Part shown: positions 17,029 to 26,787 of the stretch, piece by piece
Position numbering within the stretch: the stretch's first letter is position 1
Layout of the letters: every line of letters begins with the position of its first letter
Assembly: GCF_003072625.1 (NCBI RefSeq)
Contig: NZ_CP027805.1
Coordinates: 1,321,001 to 1,385,000, forward strand
DNA: 64,000 bases
DNA from: Limosilactobacillus reuteri
GTDB lineage: Bacteria > Bacillota > Bacilli > Lactobacillales > Lactobacillaceae
Reading direction: 5' to 3'
The notes under the pieces: generated by a model
Database searches by the model: none
Seen by the model: only the letters and a program-made list of their open reading frames with translations
What the model was told of the DNA's origin: nothing
Program-made: the position numbers and the translations under genes

Positions 17029-17200
17029 AAATTTAATCACATCTCTATTCTTATTATAATCGCTAACAATGTAGATGTGATAACTTTTACCACGATAAGT
17101 TAAATCTAGGAACCACCAAATATTATAAAATTAGGTGTGTCATTCCACAATATTTTGTAGTAAGATATTTTTTGTGACAAAAAAGTAAAGAGGGGCCATT

Positions 17201-17833
17201 ATGGTGATTATTACAGCAGGGATGATTGGTGTCGGTAAAACAACTTTAACTGGGAAGATTGCCGAACACTTACATACAAAAGCATTTTTTGAACCAGTCG
17301 GAGAAAATCCAGTTTTACCACTGTATTATAAAAATCCAAAACAGTACGGCTTTTTACTCCAAATTTATTTTTTAAACAAGCGTTTCTCAATGATTAAACA
17401 AGCACTTACTGATGATAATAACGTGCTTGACCGTTCTATTTACGAAGATGCCTTGTTTACGCGAGAAAATAACGCCGAGGGGAACATCACTGATACTGAA
17501 TTAGAAGTATACTTAAAGCTTCTCGATAATATGATGAGCGACCTCCAACAGTTACCTAAGCGCGCACCAGATTTAATGGTTTATTCTGAAACGGATTTTG
17601 AAACCATCTTATACCGAATCAAAAAGCGCGGGCGAGATTACGAGCAAATTGATACTAATCCAGAGTTAAAGGATTACTATTACAAGATGTGGAGTGCCTA
17701 CAAGCAATGGTATAAGGATTACGATGCTAGTCCAAAAATGAAAATTGATTTAGAGCGTTATGATCTTGAAAATCCTAAGAACGTTGATGCAGTCTTAGCA
17801 ATGATCGATGAGCGCTTAAAGTCATTACGATAA
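17201..17833 (+). CDS. Deoxynucleoside kinase (dAK/dGK type)
   Basis: This 210-residue P-loop kinase salvages deoxynucleosides to their 5'-monophosphates in the cytosol. The phosphate loop is GMIGVGKTT at 7-15, the DRS motif is DRSIYED near 79-85, and a basic lid contains RIKKRGRDYEQ. Lactobacilli often carry paired dAK and dGK genes; only one is seen here, so base preference is not assigned. AGAGGGGCC precedes the ATG, and a strong terminator follows the stop. Confidence 0.9.
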   Translation: MVIITAGMIGVGKTTLTGKIAEHLHTKAFFEPVGENPVLPLYYKNPKQYGFLLQIYFLNKRFSMIKQALTDDNNVLDRSIYEDALFTRENNAEGNITDTELEVYLKLLDNMMSDLQQLPKRAPDLMVYSETDFETILYRIKKRGRDYEQIDTNPELKDYYYKMWSAYKQWYKDYDASPKMKIDLERYDLENPKNVDAVLAMIDERLKSLR

Positions 17834-17842
17834 ATAATTGAT

Positions 17843-17886
17843 AAGAGCATGATTAGGGGTCTACCTTTTAATCATGCTCTTTCTTT
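17843..17886 (+). terminator. Terminator of the deoxynucleoside kinase gene
   Basis: AAGAGCATGATTA pairs with TAATCATGCTCTT and is followed by a T-rich tract. It overlaps the 3' end of the convergent glucosaminidase gene and may serve both. Confidence 0.85.
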
Positions 17887-18891
17887 TTCTTTCAACAAAC
17901 GACGAAACATTTCAATCATTCCTGCTGTCCCTACTCCACCAAGCAAGGGAACATATGAAGGGATACTAACATCGTTCTTTCGCGCTTGAACGGGATGTTT
18001 GTCAACGATCGGCATCGCCTCACTCTCCTCTTTCCTGTCTGTCATTGGAATAGGATTAGCCCGCTCATTGTTGGTATTAACTTGATCATCGTATTTAGTA
18101 AGTTGATAAGTATCAATTAGCTGGTTTAGCTTCCGATCATACTCAGGATCTGTTGCATATCGTCCGCGAAGTGCCCGCGTAGCTTCACGATAATTTTTGG
18201 TATTTTGACGGTGAACTCCTTGATAAAGTGGAGCTTCTAATGTTTGCGCATAATCTCTCAATGCTTCATATTCACTTGCATACTGCCGAAAATTGCTAAC
18301 GACCTGAAACTTATGTCCTTGATCATCATATTCCGTTGTGGGTTGAGCAACTGTTTGCCGGGCAAAATAACCCTTAACCCCAAAAAGATTATTATTAGGC
18401 GCCTTTCCTAATGTACTGCATCCCCAGTCGCTCTCTAAGGCCGCTTGCGCAATAATGATTGATGGATACAAGTCATATTCCCGACCAATTTGTTGAGCAG
18501 CAGGGGCTATTCGATTAATAAACTTTGCTTGGATTGCAGATGGTTGTTGAGGTTGGTAAACTTGCTTATCTTCTTCTAGTAGCCGCCTTTGTTCAGCAGA
18601 AGCTTCAGTTGAAGATTGAATTGTTTCATGATCAAGCTCTTCTTTCGCACCTGCCAAAGTACTATTTTGCGCCCTTTCCTTTGCTTGAGCGGCATTCTCA
18701 TATTCCATTAAATAAGCATCGATATATTCTTCGTCATGGTTAATTAAGGATTCTTCATCAATCGGCTTTGCCCGTTTCACGTCTTCATTTGCATCAAATT
18801 GTGCTTGTTGAATAGCGTCTGCTTTAATCGGTTGCCCACTAAGACTCGTTAAAACAATTAATGTACTTGTAATGACACGGCGGTTTAACAC
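17872..18891 (-). CDS. Secreted glucosaminidase-domain cell-wall hydrolase (GH73)
   Basis: The precursor of about 339 residues has a signal peptide (LNRRVITSTLIVLTSLSG then a cleavage region near KADA). A charged linker of about 80 residues follows, then a GH73 domain with AALESDWG, presumably holding the catalytic glutamate, and NNNLFGVKG. The C-terminus is a short hydrophobic stretch followed by a basic tail (MFRRLLKEKERA). It resembles a sorting signal but lacks LPXTG. The start is set at GTG 18891, nine bases after AAGGAG. It likely cleaves peptidoglycan during growth or cell separation. Confidence 0.82.
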   Translation of the reverse strand: MLNRRVITSTLIVLTSLSGQPIKADAIQQAQFDANEDVKRAKPIDEESLINHDEEYIDAYLMEYENAAQAKERAQNSTLAGAKEELDHETIQSSTEASAEQRRLLEEDKQVYQPQQPSAIQAKFINRIAPAAQQIGREYDLYPSIIIAQAALESDWGCSTLGKAPNNNLFGVKGYFARQTVAQPTTEYDDQGHKFQVVSNFRQYASEYEALRDYAQTLEAPLYQGVHRQNTKNYREATRALRGRYATDPEYDRKLNQLIDTYQLTKYDDQVNTNNERANPIPMTDRKEESEAMPIVDKHPVQARKNDVSIPSYVPLLGGVGTAGMIEMFRRLLKEKERA

Positions 18892-18960
18892 AATAAAACA
18901 CTCCTTCATAATGTCCTATAGTATATATACGTGAAAATTATGAATTTGCATTTTTAAAAC

Positions 18961-18995
18961 TAAAAAAGACTAGAAGGAAATTCCCCTAGTCTTTA
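18961..18995 (-). terminator. Terminator of the universal stress protein gene
   Basis: AAAGACTAG pairs with CTAGTCTTT on the minus strand just past the stop codon, followed by TTTTTAG. Confidence 0.8.
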
Positions 18996-18999
18996 TGCT

Positions 19000-19497
19000 T
19001 TACATTTCAGGATATGTCGTTTCCTTGATATCCAACTTTTGATTCTTCAAGTTTGTCTTAACAACGGTAACGTCACATGGTGCTTCACGAATAGTATAAG
19101 CAGCAGTTGAACCGACAAGTAGCCGTCCGACAACATTTAATCCGGTTGCGCCAATAATGATTAAATCAATATCATTTTCTTTAGGATAACGTTCTGCAAG
19201 TTCAACCTTAGCGTTACCAACCTTTACATCAGTTTCAACAGCTTTTATTCCAGCGGCTTCTGCTTTTTTCTTGTAGTCAGCTAATTTCTTTTGCATCGTT
19301 TCGATTGCTGAATCATAAATGCTATGACTAACAAAGCCGTATCCACCAGGACCAGTGCTTGGGTAGCGTTCACCATTGATAATACTTAATAAGTACAATT
19401 TAGCATCATTGGTCTTAGCAGTGTCAACCGCTTTTTCAAAAGCCATATCCGCTTGCTTTGAACCATCAACACCAACAAGAATATTTTGATAACTCAT
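19000..19497 (-). CDS. Universal stress protein, UspA family
   Basis: This 165-residue cytosolic protein has the UspA alpha/beta fold. It starts MSYQNILVGVDGSKQAD and has the ATP-binding pattern GATGLNVVGRLLVGSTA. GGAGGTG lies six bases before the ATG at 19497, which is preferred over an in-frame ATG five codons upstream. UspA proteins bind ATP and are induced by starvation and stress. It is monocistronic with its own terminator. Confidence 0.9.
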   Translation of the reverse strand: MSYQNILVGVDGSKQADMAFEKAVDTAKTNDAKLYLLSIINGERYPSTGPGGYGFVSHSIYDSAIETMQKKLADYKKKAEAAGIKAVETDVKVGNAKVELAERYPKENDIDLIIIGATGLNVVGRLLVGSTAAYTIREAPCDVTVVKTNLKNQKLDIKETTYPEM

Positions 19498-19537
19498 TCT
19501 TGACACCTCCATTTTGTATCCTTATTTTAGCACAAAA

Positions 19538-20941
19538 TTAATCAGTAACGAGATTATTAATTGCTTCCATGTAAATCGCCATCGATGTAATTAAATCATT
19601 AACAGGTTGATACTCATTAGCCTGATGCATTGTATTTGGCGTATGTGGCATTAAAGCACCAAAGGCAACGCCCCGCTTCATCAAACGACCGTAAGTTCCA
19701 CCACCAACGACTTCTGGTTTTGCGTCTGTATCTCCAGTTTGGTCAATATAAGCTTGCATCAATGTCTTAACGATTGGATCATCTGGATCAACATAATGTG
19801 GAGCTTGAGATGGACCTTGTGTAACTTTAATTTGTAATTTATCGGCAATCGCCTTTACAGTATCCTCTAGCTTATCTGGTGTCACGCCTTTAGGGAAGCG
19901 GAAGTTCATGTCAATGTGACCACCCTTGTCCGCATCGAAGTTTAAAATTCCGGCGTTCATAGTTAATTCACCCATTACCGGATCAGTGTAAGCACCATTA
20001 AAGCCATCCATCCGCGTATCTAAATGAAGATAGTCCGCTAAGAATTCAATGAAGCTCTTTGCGCCCCCACCAAAATCATACCGATTTAAGAACTTTGCAA
20101 GGTAGGTTGCCGCATTGATTCCCCTTTCTGGTTCCATTCCATGCGCAGCTTTTCCAATGACAGTAATCTTAAGCCCCTTATCTGTTGATTCAATATTACC
20201 TTCAATCGGATTTTCTTCAATAAAGTGGCCAAAATCATTAGTAACTTCTTGAGGGTTATCCGTCCGCATGAGGGCAACTGCTTCCCGCGGTACCATGTTG
20301 AAACGTAAGCCAGATTCAAAACTAACTAGTTGTGTTGAGGCATCCCCATTGCCAGCAGGGACATCAAGCAAGAGTGATACTTGCCCCTTTTCACCGTTAA
20401 TTACTGGGAATTCCGCATCTGGTGAAAAACCAAATGTTGGGGCTGGTTCAACTTCAAAGTAACGATGCATTCCAGTCCAGTTACTTTCTTCATCAGTTCC
20501 AACAATAAAACGAACTTTCTTATTAAACTTTACGCCTTGATCTTTCAAATACTTTAAGGCATAGTAAGCGGCCATTCCAGGTCCCTTATCATCAGAAGCA
20601 CCACGACCATATAAGTTACCATCCTTGATAACTGGGTCAAATGGATCCGTATCCCAACCCTTACCAGCAGGCATCACATCAAGATGGGCTAAAATAGCAA
20701 GTGTTTCATCGCCTTCACCCCATTCAGCATACCCAACAAGGTTATCAATGTTCTTTACTTTAAAACCGTCTTGTTCTGCCATCTCTAAAAATGCTTTTAG
20801 CGCTTGCGCAGGACGAGGGCCAAGCGGGTATTCATCTGTGGCCGCCGAATCATCACGGACACTAGGGATCTTCATTAATGCTACGAGATCATTTAAATAG
20901 TTTTCTTTTTGCGCCTCTGCGGCTTTCATCCAATCAGTCAA
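19538..20941 (-). CDS. pepV: Dipeptidase PepV (M20 family)
   Basis: This zinc dipeptidase of about 467 residues releases N-terminal residues from dipeptides and some tripeptides in the cytosol, supporting peptide-based amino-acid supply. Metal-binding motifs are LAHLDVMPAG, GRGASDDKGP, GTDEESNW and SPDAEFP, with the late histidine in PHTPNTMHQ. The length equals that of known lactobacillal PepV. TTG at 20941 is taken as the start because GGAGGG lies seven bases before it. An ATG three codons later is the alternative. Confidence 0.93.
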   Translation of the reverse strand: MTDWMKAAEAQKENYLNDLVALMKIPSVRDDSAATDEYPLGPRPAQALKAFLEMAEQDGFKVKNIDNLVGYAEWGEGDETLAILAHLDVMPAGKGWDTDPFDPVIKDGNLYGRGASDDKGPGMAAYYALKYLKDQGVKFNKKVRFIVGTDEESNWTGMHRYFEVEPAPTFGFSPDAEFPVINGEKGQVSLLLDVPAGNGDASTQLVSFESGLRFNMVPREAVALMRTDNPQEVTNDFGHFIEENPIEGNIESTDKGLKITVIGKAAHGMEPERGINAATYLAKFLNRYDFGGGAKSFIEFLADYLHLDTRMDGFNGAYTDPVMGELTMNAGILNFDADKGGHIDMNFRFPKGVTPDKLEDTVKAIADKLQIKVTQGPSQAPHYVDPDDPIVKTLMQAYIDQTGDTDAKPEVVGGGTYGRLMKRGVAFGALMPHTPNTMHQANEYQPVNDLITSMAIYMEAINNLVTD

Positions 20942-21029
20942 GATTAATCCCTCCAAAATATTCTACTTTGACTAATTTTAATGATACCATTAAATTGTCT
21001 ATTAAATAAAATAATAAGGAGTCTTAACT

Positions 21030-21890
21030 GTGAAAAAACTTACTGACCAAATCTTAAAGGATGTTATTACTCCCCGTCCTGAAGACAGTTTCAAAGGGAC
21101 TTTTGGTAAAGTTACTCTTATCGGCGGCAATCGTAATTTTGGTGGCGCAATCATCATGGCATCAACCGCGGCCGTCTGTGCTGGTGCCGGACTTGTAACA
21201 ACTGCCACTGATGAAATCAACGCTAGTGCCCTCCATGCGCAGTTGCCAGAAGCAATGTTCGCTAATTTTACTGATGATGCCCTAGTCGGTGACCTTACCC
21301 AAGCTGCTACCAGTGTGGTCGTTGGGCCAGGACTCGGAAATGATGAAACAAGTTTACGAATTTTGAAGAATGTTTTTGCTCATACAACCGAGAAACAAAA
21401 TGTGATCATTGATGGGTCGGCAATTACTCTTATGGCGATGGAAAAGCTTGAACAGCCACAAGGAAATATCATTTATACTCCACATGAAATGGAATGGCAA
21501 CGACTCTCTGGAATTAAGATTGGAGAGCAAACTGAAGATAAGAACAAGGTAGCTCAAGCAAAACTTGGTGCTACCGTTGTCTTAAAGAAGCACCACACAG
21601 AAATTTATACTGATGACCAAGTATATCAATTGCCAATCGGTACCCCCGCCCAAGCAGTTGGTGGAATGGGTGACACTCTTGCTGGAATGGTTGGGGGCTT
21701 CACCGCTGAATTTAATGATAAGGAAGATAAGGCCGTCCTCGCTGCCGTTTATGCGCACAGTGCGATTGCGGAAAAGATTGCTGAAAGTCAGTATATCGTC
21801 CTCCCTCACCAGATTAGCCGTGCTCTTCCAACTTTCATGAAAAAGATGGAGGGGATGAACGAAGACCACCATATTGGATTTTTGAATTAA
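21030..21890 (+). CDS. nnrD: ADP-dependent NAD(P)H-hydrate dehydratase
   Basis: This 286-residue ribokinase-fold repair enzyme (YjeF C-terminal domain) dehydrates the S-form of NAD(P)H hydrate using ADP. The motifs are IGGNRNFGGA, VVGPGLGND, YTPHEME and GGMGDTLAGMVGG. It starts with GTG, ten bases after AAGGAG. There is no fused or adjacent epimerase domain. It lies alone between divergent pepV and a convergent flippase gene, with a terminator behind it. Confidence 0.92.
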   Translation: MKKLTDQILKDVITPRPEDSFKGTFGKVTLIGGNRNFGGAIIMASTAAVCAGAGLVTTATDEINASALHAQLPEAMFANFTDDALVGDLTQAATSVVVGPGLGNDETSLRILKNVFAHTTEKQNVIIDGSAITLMAMEKLEQPQGNIIYTPHEMEWQRLSGIKIGEQTEDKNKVAQAKLGATVVLKKHHTEIYTDDQVYQLPIGTPAQAVGGMGDTLAGMVGGFTAEFNDKEDKAVLAAVYAHSAIAEKIAESQYIVLPHQISRALPTFMKKMEGMNEDHHIGFLN

Positions 21891-21906
21891 GAAATTTGAG
21901 AACATT

Positions 21907-21946
21907 AAAAAGGTTCAGAGCAAAATCTCACTCTGAACCTTTTTGT
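21907..21946 (+). terminator. Terminator of nnrD (bidirectional)
   Basis: A perfect 14-bp stem, AAAAAGGTTCAGAG with CTCTGAACCTTTTT, lies between two converging genes and can serve both. Confidence 0.9.
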
Positions 21947-21954
21947 GTGCATTG

Positions 21955-23616
21955 TTATTTAATGTGTAAAATCGTTCGTAATCTTGCTACTCGTGGTCCC
22001 AATAGCTGGTCAGCTAATCGTGACTTTAAGCAGAGATAGAGATAAATTCCTGCTCCGACTATTACTCCTGGAATCAAGGAGAAGAAAGCCGTGTAGCGCC
22101 CATATGGACTAACAAAGTGGCCAATGATTGACATTACAATCTTTGTCCCAGCAAACATCACTAAGGAGTAAGCTAAAATCTGGTTAGTTGGCAGGGCCAT
22201 CTTATCAAAACGGAGGTGGAATTCCATATTAAAGGAATGCAAGATCAAATAGTTGATCACAAACATTGATATTCCTGTTGAAACTAATGATCCCAATCCT
22301 TCAAAAATCCAAATACATGGGAATTGGAGGATAAATTTAATTACGATTCCAATGGCTAAGAACATCATCATTTTCTTATTCTCAGAAATCCCCTGCATCA
22401 TTGCTGCGGCTACAGTATACAAGCCCAACATGATCGAAATATAAGCCGCAAATTGCAGTACTACGACCCCTGCTGCATCATAACGGTAAAAGACGGTGTA
22501 GATTTGCTGAGCAACCGCGGATAATCCAAGGGCAGCCGGGATCATCACAAAATAGAATAACAAGAGAACATTTTGAATCTGTTTTCGCATATCCTCTTGA
22601 TCGTTCTGAGCCCGGGCTGTCGCAAGCAACGGAATAACTGTTGCGGCTAATGCAGAAGCCAATGAAATAACAATCATGTAAAGCTTATTGGCATTGAACG
22701 CAAATAAAGCATAAGTAACATCCATCTGATACTTAGTGAAGTGACCGACTAATGGCATCATCCGCTTAAAAGTATATTGATCAATTAATTGAAAAATCGT
22801 TACCCCTGATTCAATAATGATGAACGGGATTGATTGATAAATAATCTTAAAAATTAATGTTTGGGTTGAAACTTCAGTGTTTTCTTCACCTTGTGCCACC
22901 AAGTCATTCATTTCACGTTGATGACGCATCCAGGCAATTCCCAAGACAATCACTGCACCAATTGCCCCAATAAAGGCTGCAAAGGTTGATTGGGAAACGG
23001 CACTAACCCAATTGCCATTTTGAATCTTCATAATGAAATAAGTGGCCGCCAACATATAAATAACCCGGAAAAGCTGTTCAACAAATTGTGAAATTGCTGA
23101 TGGTGCCATCCAGTTATATCCTTGTAAAAAGCCTCGGGTAATCGACATCCCCGGAATAATTAAAATAGCCCAAGCTAACGAGCGGATAACGGGAATCATA
23201 TTTGGATCTCCATTATCCATTAAACGAGCTCCAAACATCATCACCGTTGTACAAATTACACCCATTGCCATTGCAACGTACATTCCAGAATGATACAGTC
23301 GGCGACTAACGCCATACTGGTTTATTCCGTTATAATGCGCAACCATTTTAGAAATTGCAGAAGGAATCCCCGCCGTTGCAATCACTAAAAACATATTATA
23401 AATATTATACCCCTGAGCATATAAGGCATTCGCTTCGTTACTGTAAGCTCCTAACCATGTAACCCACGGAATAATATACAGCGCCCCTAAGATCCGCGAA
23501 GTAATACTACCAGCTGTCATCCAAGCTGATCCTGTAATCATCTTTGTTCGCGAATCTTTTTTTACTGCGGTGCTGCTCAAATCATTTACTTTATTTTCTT
23601 CCATGATTTGTTGCAA
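21955..23616 (-). CDS. MOP-superfamily polysaccharide / lipid-linked precursor flippase
   Basis: This integral membrane protein of 549-553 residues has about 14 spans and resembles the YtgP/SpoVB branch of the polysaccharide transporter family. Such proteins flip undecaprenyl-linked cell-wall precursors across the membrane. The N-terminal 25 residues are cytosolic and charged; the first span follows ITGSAWMTAGS. The start is either the TTG at 23616, with AAGG five bases upstream, or the ATG at 23604. No glycosyltransferases are adjacent, which favours a general wall-precursor role over a capsule locus. Confidence 0.82.
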   Translation of the reverse strand: MQQIMEENKVNDLSSTAVKKDSRTKMITGSAWMTAGSITSRILGALYIIPWVTWLGAYSNEANALYAQGYNIYNMFLVIATAGIPSAISKMVAHYNGINQYGVSRRLYHSGMYVAMAMGVICTTVMMFGARLMDNGDPNMIPVIRSLAWAILIIPGMSITRGFLQGYNWMAPSAISQFVEQLFRVIYMLAATYFIMKIQNGNWVSAVSQSTFAAFIGAIGAVIVLGIAWMRHQREMNDLVAQGEENTEVSTQTLIFKIIYQSIPFIIIESGVTIFQLIDQYTFKRMMPLVGHFTKYQMDVTYALFAFNANKLYMIVISLASALAATVIPLLATARAQNDQEDMRKQIQNVLLLFYFVMIPAALGLSAVAQQIYTVFYRYDAAGVVVLQFAAYISIMLGLYTVAAAMMQGISENKKMMMFLAIGIVIKFILQFPCIWIFEGLGSLVSTGISMFVINYLILHSFNMEFHLRFDKMALPTNQILAYSLVMFAGTKIVMSIIGHFVSPYGRYTAFFSLIPGVIVGAGIYLYLCLKSRLADQLLGPRVARLRTILHIK

Positions 23617-23718
23617 TCCTACCTTTTTTATTTTAATCGAGTTTACACAATCTTAATCATTTTATCGTGAATAAAAAGCTGGTGCAATTCGATTTACCGT
23701 TTTTAATATTTCTTTAAC

Positions 23719-23982
23719 CTAGTATTGTTCCAAATCGACAGTTACCATTTTAATGATTAGATTTGGATGTTGTTGCTTTAACGCCTCTAATGAGCTTACG
23801 GCTGGGGCATCTTCAAAGTGGCCGAGTTTATCATTAAGGGTAATCGCTAAGCCCAATTTAGCAAAATCCATCGCCTCATCCATTGTTTTCCCCCGAGTAA
23901 ATGCTTCTGGCAAATCTGGAAAATCAACTTGAATTTCATTATCTTTCGGGGTAAAAATTGCTGGATAACTTACTATTTCCAT
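23719..23982 (-). CDS. Orphan HicB-like antitoxin
   Basis: This 87-residue protein matches the HicB partial RNase-H-like fold: YPAIFTPKDNEIQVDFPDLP followed by GKTMDEAMDFAKLGLAITL. HicB normally neutralises the HicA mRNA interferase encoded next to it. No HicA-sized frame lies on either side: leuS is 62 bp downstream and the flippase starts upstream. It may act as a stand-alone regulator. GAGGAG lies before the ATG at 23982; an ATG five codons upstream is less well placed. Confidence 0.75.
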   Translation of the reverse strand: MEIVSYPAIFTPKDNEIQVDFPDLPEAFTRGKTMDEAMDFAKLGLAITLNDKLGHFEDAPAVSSLEALKQQHPNLIIKMVTVDLEQY

Positions 23983-24044
23983 AACTGATCTCCTCAAATA
24001 AAAAGAAGCAGGAAAACATAGATTCCCTGCCCTTTATTAATTTA

Positions 24045-26465
24045 CTATTTTGCAACGATGTTAACGATCTTGTTAGGGACAACAATGACTTTTTTAATAT
24101 CCTTGCCATCAGTAAACTTCTTAACATGTTCGTTTGCTAAAGCAAGTTGTTGTGCTTCATCGCGGTCAGTATCCTTGGCCATCTTAATCTTAGCCCGTAC
24201 CTTACCGTTAACTTGAATAATCATTTCAACTTCATCTTCAACTAAAGCTTTTAGATCGTAAGTTGGCCATGGTTGATAAGTGATAGTATCACTCTCACCA
24301 AATTGACTCCAGAGTTCTTCAGCCATGTGCGGCATGATTGGTGCAATCATCTTTACAAAGCCTTTCATGTATTCAACTGGTAAATCATCAACCTTGTAGG
24401 CTTCGTTGACAAAGACCATCAATTGAGAAATAGCCGTATTGAAGTGCATCCGTTCGTAGTCTTCGGTAACCCTCTTAACAGTTTGATTGTAAACCTTGGT
24501 AAGCTTACCATCATTGAAAGTGGATACCCGGTCACGGAGGTGGTTATTATCATCCATCAACAACCGCCATACACGTTGAACCCACTTATTAGCACCATGA
24601 AGTCCCTTTTCATCCCAAGGCACAGATTCTTCAAGTGGTCCCATAAACATTTCGTAAAGACGTAAAGTATCAGCCCCATATTGGTCAACAATGTCATCAG
24701 GGTTAACAACATTACCTTTGGACTTCGACATCTTTTCATGGTTTGAGCCAAGAATCATCCCCTGGTTAACAAGCTTCATGAATGGTTCTTTAGTTGGTAC
24801 GAGACCGAGGTCATAAAGAACCTTATGCCAGAATCGAGCATAGAGCAAGTGAAGAACAGCGTGTTCAGCCCCACCAACATAGAGATCAACTGGTGACCAG
24901 TAATCAAGGGCTTCTTTTGAGGCAAATTCCTTGTTATTATGTGGATCAGTATACCGGAGCCAGTACCATGATGAACCGGCCCACTGTGGCATAGTGTTGG
25001 TTTCACGAAGACCATGACGACCATTTTCGTCATAAACGTTAACCCAATCTTCAACATTTGCTAATGGACTTTCACCAGTTCCTGATGGTTCGATGTTATC
25101 AGTCTTTGGTAATTCAAGTGGAAGTTCATCTTCTGGAACTAATGAGGTTGTCCCATCATCCCAGTGGATAACTGGAATTGGTTCACCCCAGTAACGTTGC
25201 CGACTGAAGATCCAATCACGAAGACGGTAGTTAACCTTCTTATGACCAGCATCGTGTTCTTCAAGCCAATCGATCATCTTTTGCTTTGCATCAGCAATAT
25301 TTAAACCATCCAGGAAGCCAGAATTAATGTGTTTACCATCGCCATCAAAAGCACCTTCTGAAACATCTGCGCCTTCAATAATAGGTTTGATTGGCAAGTC
25401 AAACTTAGTAGCAAAGTCATAATCCCGTTGATCACCGGAAGGAACAGCCATTACTGCTCCGGTTCCGTATGAGGCAAGCACGTAATCACTGATCCAAATT
25501 GGCAGTTTTTCACCGTTAACTGGATTAATGACGTAAGAACCAGTAAATACCCCAGTCTTATCCTTATTTAAGTCAGTCCGTTCAAGGTCAGACCGCCGTG
25601 ATGCTTCTTCCTTGTACTTTTCAACTTCCGCTTTGTGTTCTGGTGTTGTCAATTGATCTACTAATTCTTGTTCAGGAGCAAGAACTACATAGGAAGCACC
25701 AAAGAGCGTGTCTGCCCGGGTCGTAAATACTTCAATCTTAGTATCTTCATCCCCCACAACTGGGAAAAATACTGACGCACCTTCTGAACGACCGATCCAA
25801 TTACGTTGCATTTCCTTAACGCTTTCTGGCCAATCAACAAGGTCAAGGTCATCAATCAAACGGTCCGCATAAGCAGTAATCTTTAAAACCCATTGACGCA
25901 TTGGCTTACGGTAGACGGGATAGCCGCCACGTTTAGTCTTGCCATCTTCAACCTCTTCGTTGGCAACAACTGTTCCACCCATAAAATCAGGGGCCCAGTT
26001 AACCATAATTTCACTTTCGTAAGCAAGCCCCTTCTTGTAGAGTTGTTCAAAAATCCATTGAGTCCACTTGTAGAATTTAGGATCAGTCGTATTTACTTCC
26101 CGGTCCCAGTCATATGAGAACCCTAGTGATTGGATTTGGTCACGGAAATGATCAATATTTTTGTTCGTAAAGTCCTTAGGGTTATGGCCAGTCTTTAATG
26201 CATATTGTTCAGCTGGTAAACCGAATGCATCCCACCCCATTGGATGTAAGACATTAAAGCCTTGCATCCGCTTCATCCGTGACATTACATCGGTTGCCGT
26301 ATAACCTTCTGGGTGACCAACGTGGAGTCCTTGACCAGATGGATATGGGAACATGTCTAATGCATAATATTTCTTTTGGTCCTTATTAAGGTCTGCTTTG
26401 AACGTTTCATTCTTTTTCCAAAACTTTTGCCACTTTTTTTCAATCATCTTATGATCGTAAGCCAT
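24045..26465 (-). CDS. leuS: Leucyl-tRNA synthetase
   Basis: This 806-residue class I synthetase charges tRNA-Leu. The HIGH motif is in [13 protein letters not shown] at about 41-53, and the KMSKS motif (EKMSKSKGN) is near residue 580. Between them is the CP1 editing domain with [17 protein letters not shown], which hydrolyses misacylated tRNA. The length is normal for the bacterial enzyme. It is controlled by an upstream T-box with a CUC specifier. Confidence 0.97.
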   Translation of the reverse strand: MAYDHKMIEKKWQKFWKKNETFKADLNKDQKKYYALDMFPYPSGQGLHVGHPEGYTATDVMSRMKRMQGFNVLHPMGWDAFGLPAEQYALKTGHNPKDFTNKNIDHFRDQIQSLGFSYDWDREVNTTDPKFYKWTQWIFEQLYKKGLAYESEIMVNWAPDFMGGTVVANEEVEDGKTKRGGYPVYRKPMRQWVLKITAYADRLIDDLDLVDWPESVKEMQRNWIGRSEGASVFFPVVGDEDTKIEVFTTRADTLFGASYVVLAPEQELVDQLTTPEHKAEVEKYKEEASRRSDLERTDLNKDKTGVFTGSYVINPVNGEKLPIWISDYVLASYGTGAVMAVPSGDQRDYDFATKFDLPIKPIIEGADVSEGAFDGDGKHINSGFLDGLNIADAKQKMIDWLEEHDAGHKKVNYRLRDWIFSRQRYWGEPIPVIHWDDGTTSLVPEDELPLELPKTDNIEPSGTGESPLANVEDWVNVYDENGRHGLRETNTMPQWAGSSWYWLRYTDPHNNKEFASKEALDYWSPVDLYVGGAEHAVLHLLYARFWHKVLYDLGLVPTKEPFMKLVNQGMILGSNHEKMSKSKGNVVNPDDIVDQYGADTLRLYEMFMGPLEESVPWDEKGLHGANKWVQRVWRLLMDDNNHLRDRVSTFNDGKLTKVYNQTVKRVTEDYERMHFNTAISQLMVFVNEAYKVDDLPVEYMKGFVKMIAPIMPHMAEELWSQFGESDTITYQPWPTYDLKALVEDEVEMIIQVNGKVRAKIKMAKDTDRDEAQQLALANEHVKKFTDGKDIKKVIVVPNKIVNIVAK

Positions 26466-26495
26466 ATTTTTCTACTCCTTATTCTGATTTTGATG

Positions 26496-26735
26496 ATCGT
26501 AATAAAAATGTCCCGTAGAAATCAATCTACGAGACGAAATAACTCCGCGGTACCACCCGTTTTCCATGGAAGCCATGGCGCTTAGGCCCTTAACGCGGTA
26601 AACGTCATTACCTACTAGGATTCAGTAATAATCACATTTAGATGAGTTCGTAAATGACCGGTCTCCTGTTCACACCACCACAGGATCTCTGTTGAGCTCG
26701 CCAAAAACTACTATTTCTATTACGATCAAATATTT
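26496..26735 (-). promoter_or_regulatory. T-box riboswitch of leuS, specifier CUC
   Basis: The T-box core GGTACCGCGG reads on the minus strand at 26546-26555. It is followed by a terminator hairpin (CGTAGATT with an imperfect partner) and a T run before leuS. In Stem I the sequence GAACUCA places the leucine codon CUC (26644-26646) after GAA and before A, the standard specifier-loop context, with the AGUA element on the 5' side. Confidence 0.95.
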
Positions 26736-26742
26736 AACGCCT

Positions 26743-26771
26743 ATTTTAACAACCACCGTTAATGATTGCAA
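26743..26771 (-). promoter_or_regulatory. Promoter of the leuS T-box transcript
   Basis: TTGCAA (26766-26771) and TAAAAT (26743-26748) on the minus strand are separated by 17 bp, directly before the leader. Confidence 0.7.
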
Positions 26772-26787
26772 GCGTGTAACTAAATTA

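Noticed and set aside
17976..18010. C-terminal hydrophobic stretch of the glucosaminidase as an LPXTG sorting signal
   Set aside because: No LPXTG motif or close variant is present; only the hydrophobic segment and basic tail resemble one.
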